NCBI GenBank assembly: GCA_016929355.1
Contig: JAFGJA010000124.1
Span: forward strand, 1 to 7,974
Origin: Anaerolineae bacterium
GTDB taxonomy: Bacteria; Chloroflexota; Anaerolineae; Aggregatilineales; Aggregatilineaceae
Direction: 5' to 3'
DNA: 7,974 nt
Part shown: positions 5,523 through 7,974 of the stretch, in pieces
Layout of the letters: every line of letters starts with the position of its first letter
How positions within the stretch are numbered: the stretch's first letter is position 1
The notes under the pieces: model-generated
Told to the model about the DNA's origin: nothing
Database searches by the model: none
Seen by the model: the letters and a program-made list of their open reading frames with translations, nothing else
Program-made: the position numbers and the translations under genes

Positions 5523-7742
5523 TTACAAATCCGGCGGGATTGGCGTCGGCGAACGAAAGATTTCCGGCGTGGGCGAGGCCGTTGGCAAAGGCGGCGGCGT
5601 CGGAATGGGCGTTTCCGAGGTCAGGAAATTCTGATACTCGCTGGGGTTATAAAGTTCAAGCATGGCCTGTTCCCAACTCAACCCATCCGTTTTCACGAAT
5701 TCCCAGAACTGGATCGCGCCGAAGTTATACTGCCAGGTGCGCAGCGCAGGTAAACGATCCCACCCGTAATCCGCGGCAAGCTGTGTCAGATCGATATAAT
5801 AACCAGCCGGCACATCATCTTTGATCCGCCCGCCCTGTTCATAGACCTGGGCATCCCCACTCGCGCGCGCCGCGAAATCCCAGGGCAGTTCGCGCAGAGG
5901 TTCGCCCAACGCGCCGTTTTGCGCGGGTTCGGCCACGCGCAGATACACCTGCCAGTAGATGTTGATTTCGCTGTCCTCGCGCACAATCTCGACCTGCGTT
6001 GGCGAATCCGCATTGACCAGATCGCGGCTAAACGCAATCGCGCGCCCCGCATAATGCCAGTTTTCGCGCGGCTCACCGGGATCAGGCGGGCGATTTTGCG
6101 GCCAAAACGCATCTTCTAACGATCCGAAGAAATCATAGCCCGCTTTTTCCAGCACCTTTAAACGCAGCGCCTCAAACGAATCATTGACTCGTGCTGATAA
6201 AAACGGCTGCGGCGCAACCACATTATTGAGCGGAGCCATCCCATAAAGGCCCGTTGCCTGCAAACGCGCTTCTTCCACATAAAGCGGCCCGGCGGCGTCG
6301 GGATCAATCGGCACACCGCCCCGATCCAGCAGCACCTGCGGCAAACTGGCCTGGGTCCAGTGGGGATCGGTAGCGCGGTGCAACAGGGCAATCGCATCGG
6401 TGGCCGCGCCAAAACCACCAATCGCGCCCGCGATCAACTGGGATTGTGTGCCGTAATCCAGCGCATAAATCAAGCTGCCATCATTCGGGGCCCAGGCAGG
6501 CATCTTGCCGCGCCCAATCAAATAAGGCGTGCGTATCGCCGCATCCACTGGAATCACGTACACCCCCTCCACCCCATTCGCCACCGCGCTATAGGCGATC
6601 CGGCTTCCATCATGGCTCCACGAGGGATAATTCTCGTTCGTGGCCGTGGTGGGCGTCAGGTTGATCGCCTGCGCATCCCCTTCATCCAGACTCAGCAAAT
6701 AAATGTCCCGATTCCCGGTACGCCAACTGGTAAATGCAATATGCCGCCCCGCCCCTGGCCGCCAGGCGGGTTCAATATCGGGACCGGGCGTGAACGTCAC
6801 CCGGAACGATCCTTCTTCGGCAGCGCGCGCCGGATCAGAATTGATCAGGTAAATGTCCAAATCTTCCGTATCCGCATAATAGCCTTCGTAGGCGATCCAC
6901 TCCCCATCGGGACTCCAGGTGGGCGCGCCTTCAAAACCCTGGCTGTAAGTCAGGCGGGTGATCGTGCCGGTATCAATCGCCAGCAGATACAGTTCCCAAT
7001 TCCCATCTTGATTGCTGGCAAACGCGATCTGTTTGCCGTCAGGACTCCAGGCCGGATCACGTTCATCGACGGGCGAATTGGTCAAGCGGATCGGATCGCT
7101 GCCGCCGCCCACATTGATCGCCCAAATATCGGTTTGGCCGTTTTCGCGCAGCGTGTACACAATACTACCGCCCACTTTCAACGGATCGGGGATCGGCGTG
7201 GCGGTTGGCGTCTGCGTCGGGAAAATAGCCGTTGGCACGGGCGTATCTTCGCCTTGCGGCCACTGCACCGCCCCACCCCCCGGAAACGGGGAGGGATCAT
7301 CTTCGTTGGTTTCCATCACCACAAAAAACAACAGCGCAATCAGCAGCAATACCGCAAATGCGCTCAAGGCCCGATTTTGCGCCAGCAAGGGGTCTTGCGC
7401 GACTTTGGTGGTGAGTTGGGCTTCCTGCGCGCGCTGCGCCATGCGTTCCTGGCGACGTTCAACCGTCGATTCCACCACATCTTGGGTGACTTCATAGGCT
7501 TGCTGGGCGGTTTGCCGCGTGCGCCGCGCCGTGCCAAGCACAATGCCAAAGAATCTGCCAAGCACATCTCGGAACACAAACACCAGCATACCGGCCACAA
7601 GCTGCCAGAGCGTGACAAGAAGACCGATGATGCCATTTTTCAGGTAAGCGGCTTGTTCGGCCATCGTCATTGCGCCCCATGCACTGATGCGCAATAGAGC
7701 ATTCCCCAGCTTGTCAGTAACCCGAAACGCGCGAGTGAGCAT
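5523..7742 (-). CDS. Membrane-anchored PD40/TolB-like propeller protein with degenerate M15-like C-terminal domain
   Basis: This is a 739-residue protein. The N-terminus holds a hydrophobic segment (about residues 36-58), a basic, probably helical stretch (70-125) and a clear membrane helix (about 126-143) followed by acidic residues, so the rest should lie outside the cytoplasm. A Pro/Thr-rich linker (about 148-187) leads to a beta-propeller with five WSPDG-type repeats, at about 229, 273, 324, 372 and 414. Residues about 485-700 resemble the layout of M15 D-Ala-D-Ala carboxypeptidases: a helix at 522-534, HYAGRA at 563-568, DYGWDR at 658-663 and QFWEF at 678-682. Of the family's SxHxxGxAxD and ExWH motifs only His563 survives; Ala570, Gln678 and Glu681 sit where Asp, Glu and His are expected. 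A second Pro/Thr tail ends the protein. Sensing or binding at the cell wall is inferred. It is first in the cluster, with AGGA about 9 nt before the ATG. Confidence 0.85.
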   Translation of the reverse strand: MLTRAFRVTDKLGNALLRISAWGAMTMAEQAAYLKNGIIGLLVTLWQLVAGMLVFVFRDVLGRFFGIVLGTARRTRQTAQQAYEVTQDVVESTVERRQERMAQRAQEAQLTTKVAQDPLLAQNRALSAFAVLLLIALLFFVVMETNEDDPSPFPGGGAVQWPQGEDTPVPTAIFPTQTPTATPIPDPLKVGGSIVYTLRENGQTDIWAINVGGGSDPIRLTNSPVDERDPAWSPDGKQIAFASNQDGNWELYLLAIDTGTITRLTYSQGFEGAPTWSPDGEWIAYEGYYADTEDLDIYLINSDPARAAEEGSFRVTFTPGPDIEPAWRPGAGRHIAFTSWRTGNRDIYLLSLDEGDAQAINLTPTTATNENYPSWSHDGSRIAYSAVANGVEGVYVIPVDAAIRTPYLIGRGKMPAWAPNDGSLIYALDYGTQSQLIAGAIGGFGAATDAIALLHRATDPHWTQASLPQVLLDRGGVPIDPDAAGPLYVEEARLQATGLYGMAPLNNVVAPQPFLSARVNDSFEALRLKVLEKAGYDFFGSLEDAFWPQNRPPDPGEPRENWHYAGRAIAFSRDLVNADSPTQVEIVREDSEINIYWQVYLRVAEPAQNGALGEPLRELPWDFAARASGDAQVYEQGGRIKDDVPAGYYIDLTQLAADYGWDRLPALRTWQYNFGAIQFWEFVKTDGLSWEQAMLELYNPSEYQNFLTSETPIPTPPPLPTASPTPEIFRSPTPIPPDL

Positions 7743-7793
7743 ACCCGTATCCTATTCGTAGCGTATTGCTAAGCAAATTCTGTGCGTGAGGAC

Positions 7794-7822
7794 ATTCTAC
7801 AGAAAAAGCAGGGGGTGAGCAA
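7794..7822 (-). promoter_or_regulatory. Candidate promoter of the four-gene cluster
   Basis: On the minus strand TTGCTC (7822-7817) and TAGAAT (7799-7794) are separated by exactly 17 bp. The -10 matches five of six consensus bases and the -35 three of six. The predicted start near 7787 gives a leader of about 45 nt before the ATG at 7742. The spacing is ideal and it is the only good candidate upstream of the cluster, but it remains a sequence-only prediction. Confidence 0.4.
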
Positions 7823-7828
7823 CCTTTG

Positions 7829-7854
7829 CAGGAGGCCCAAACAAGAGCCTCCTG
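7829..7854. repeat. Perfect 8-bp inverted repeat just upstream of the cluster promoter
   Basis: CAGGAGGC (7829-7836) pairs perfectly with GCCTCCTG (7847-7854) around a 10-nt loop (CCAAACAAGA). No T-run follows the stem on either strand. It sits 6 bp upstream of the putative -35, so it may be the 3' hairpin of the upstream gene's transcript or an operator-like site. Its strength as an RNA stem and its isolation suggest the former. Confidence 0.5.
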
Positions 7855-7900
7855 ATCGTACACATTGGCGGAGATAAGAGCGTGTGCGGCAAGCCATTTG

Positions 7901-7974
7901 CCCCCACCCTAAATCCCTCCCCGCAGGCAAGGAGGGACTTTTTCTCTCCCTGCCCCTGCTTGCGGGGGAAGGGT
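7901..7974. repeat. Two tandem GC-rich hairpins, interspersed-repeat type, cut by window edge
   Basis: The first hairpin is TCCCTCC (7914-7920) with GGAGGGA (7931-7937), loop CCGCAGGCAA, followed by CTTTTT. The second is CCCCTG (7953-7958) with CGGGGG (7963-7968), one G-T wobble, flanked by CCCT (7948-7951) and AGGG (7970-7973). Alternating CCCTCCCC and GGAGGG blocks joined by CTTTTTCTCTCCC are typical of short intergenic palindromic repeats and share general style, though not close sequence, with the element at 2656-2720. On the plus strand the first hairpin plus T-run could act as an intrinsic terminator for a gene read left to right, but none exists here. Confidence 0.55.

Noticed and set aside
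6360..7697. Long plus-strand open frame of 445 codons
   Set aside because: It lies entirely antisense to the propeller gene, its peptide is low-complexity and rich in Arg/Ile/Gly with no domain, and the minus-strand reading has clear motifs.
7769..7897. Minus-strand ATG frame of 42 codons upstream of the propeller gene
   Set aside because: It has Cys/Arg/Ser-rich random composition, overlaps the hairpin and the candidate promoter, and has no ribosome-binding sequence.
7914..7942. Intrinsic terminator on the plus strand (stem followed by CTTTTT)
   Set aside because: No plus-strand gene ends here, and the hairpin is one unit of a repeat-like block, so it was reported as a repeat.
7901..7974. 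Possible CRISPR repeats
   Set aside because: The two hairpins differ in sequence and length, there are no regularly spaced identical repeats, and no cas genes are present.

Overview
All clear coding signal in this window lies on the minus strand, so the genes read from right to left. Long proline/threonine-rich surface linkers (PTPTATP-type), a PD40/TolB-like propeller, a lipoprotein with a jelly-roll-like domain, an FHA-TIR fusion and GC-rich palindromic intergenic repeats together suggest a Chloroflexota (Anaerolineae-like) chromosome. This assignment is inference from gene style; no rRNA or tRNA is present to fix it.

Layout from right to left. Positions 7974-7743 are non-coding: two GC-rich hairpins of an interspersed-repeat type, a further perfect 8-bp hairpin, and a candidate sigma-70-type promoter. 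Four co-directional genes follow. (1) 7742-5523 encodes a 739-residue membrane-anchored protein with a PD40/TolB-like propeller and a C-terminal domain that looks like an M15 (VanY/VanX-type) peptidase stripped of most metal and catalytic residues. (2) 5503-4688, 19 bp later, encodes a soluble FHA-TIR fusion with an intact FHA signature and a plausible TIR NADase glutamate. (3) 4579-3296, after 108 bp, encodes a membrane-anchored M23 (LytM-type) peptidase with complete metal-binding motifs and a C-terminal beta domain. It starts at TTG. (4) 3293-2721, only 2 bp later, encodes a lipoprotein. The spacing suggests an operon, with genes 3 and 4 translationally coupled.

A 251-bp gap (2720-2470) follows. 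It holds a palindromic repeat directly after the lipoprotein stop codon, a perfect GAAC-N4-GTTC palindrome (the Gram-positive LexA/DinR box pattern) just downstream of a perfect TATAAT, and a second promoter with a perfect TTGACA. The last gene, 2469 to the window edge, is gyrA: 823 codons are present and only the extreme C-terminal tail is missing. It has Met where E. coli GyrA has Ser83, and it lacks a recognisable GyrA box in the first C-terminal blade while keeping a near-perfect one in a late blade.

How the genes may work together (inference): the four-gene cluster pairs envelope or peptidoglycan-facing proteins (propeller plus M15-like domain, M23 hydrolase, lipoprotein) with a cytoplasmic phospho-threonine-reading TIR protein. 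This could be an envelope-sensing module or simply a cell-wall housekeeping cluster. No kinase, toxin partner or known defence gene is visible in the window. gyrA appears to be a separate transcription unit.
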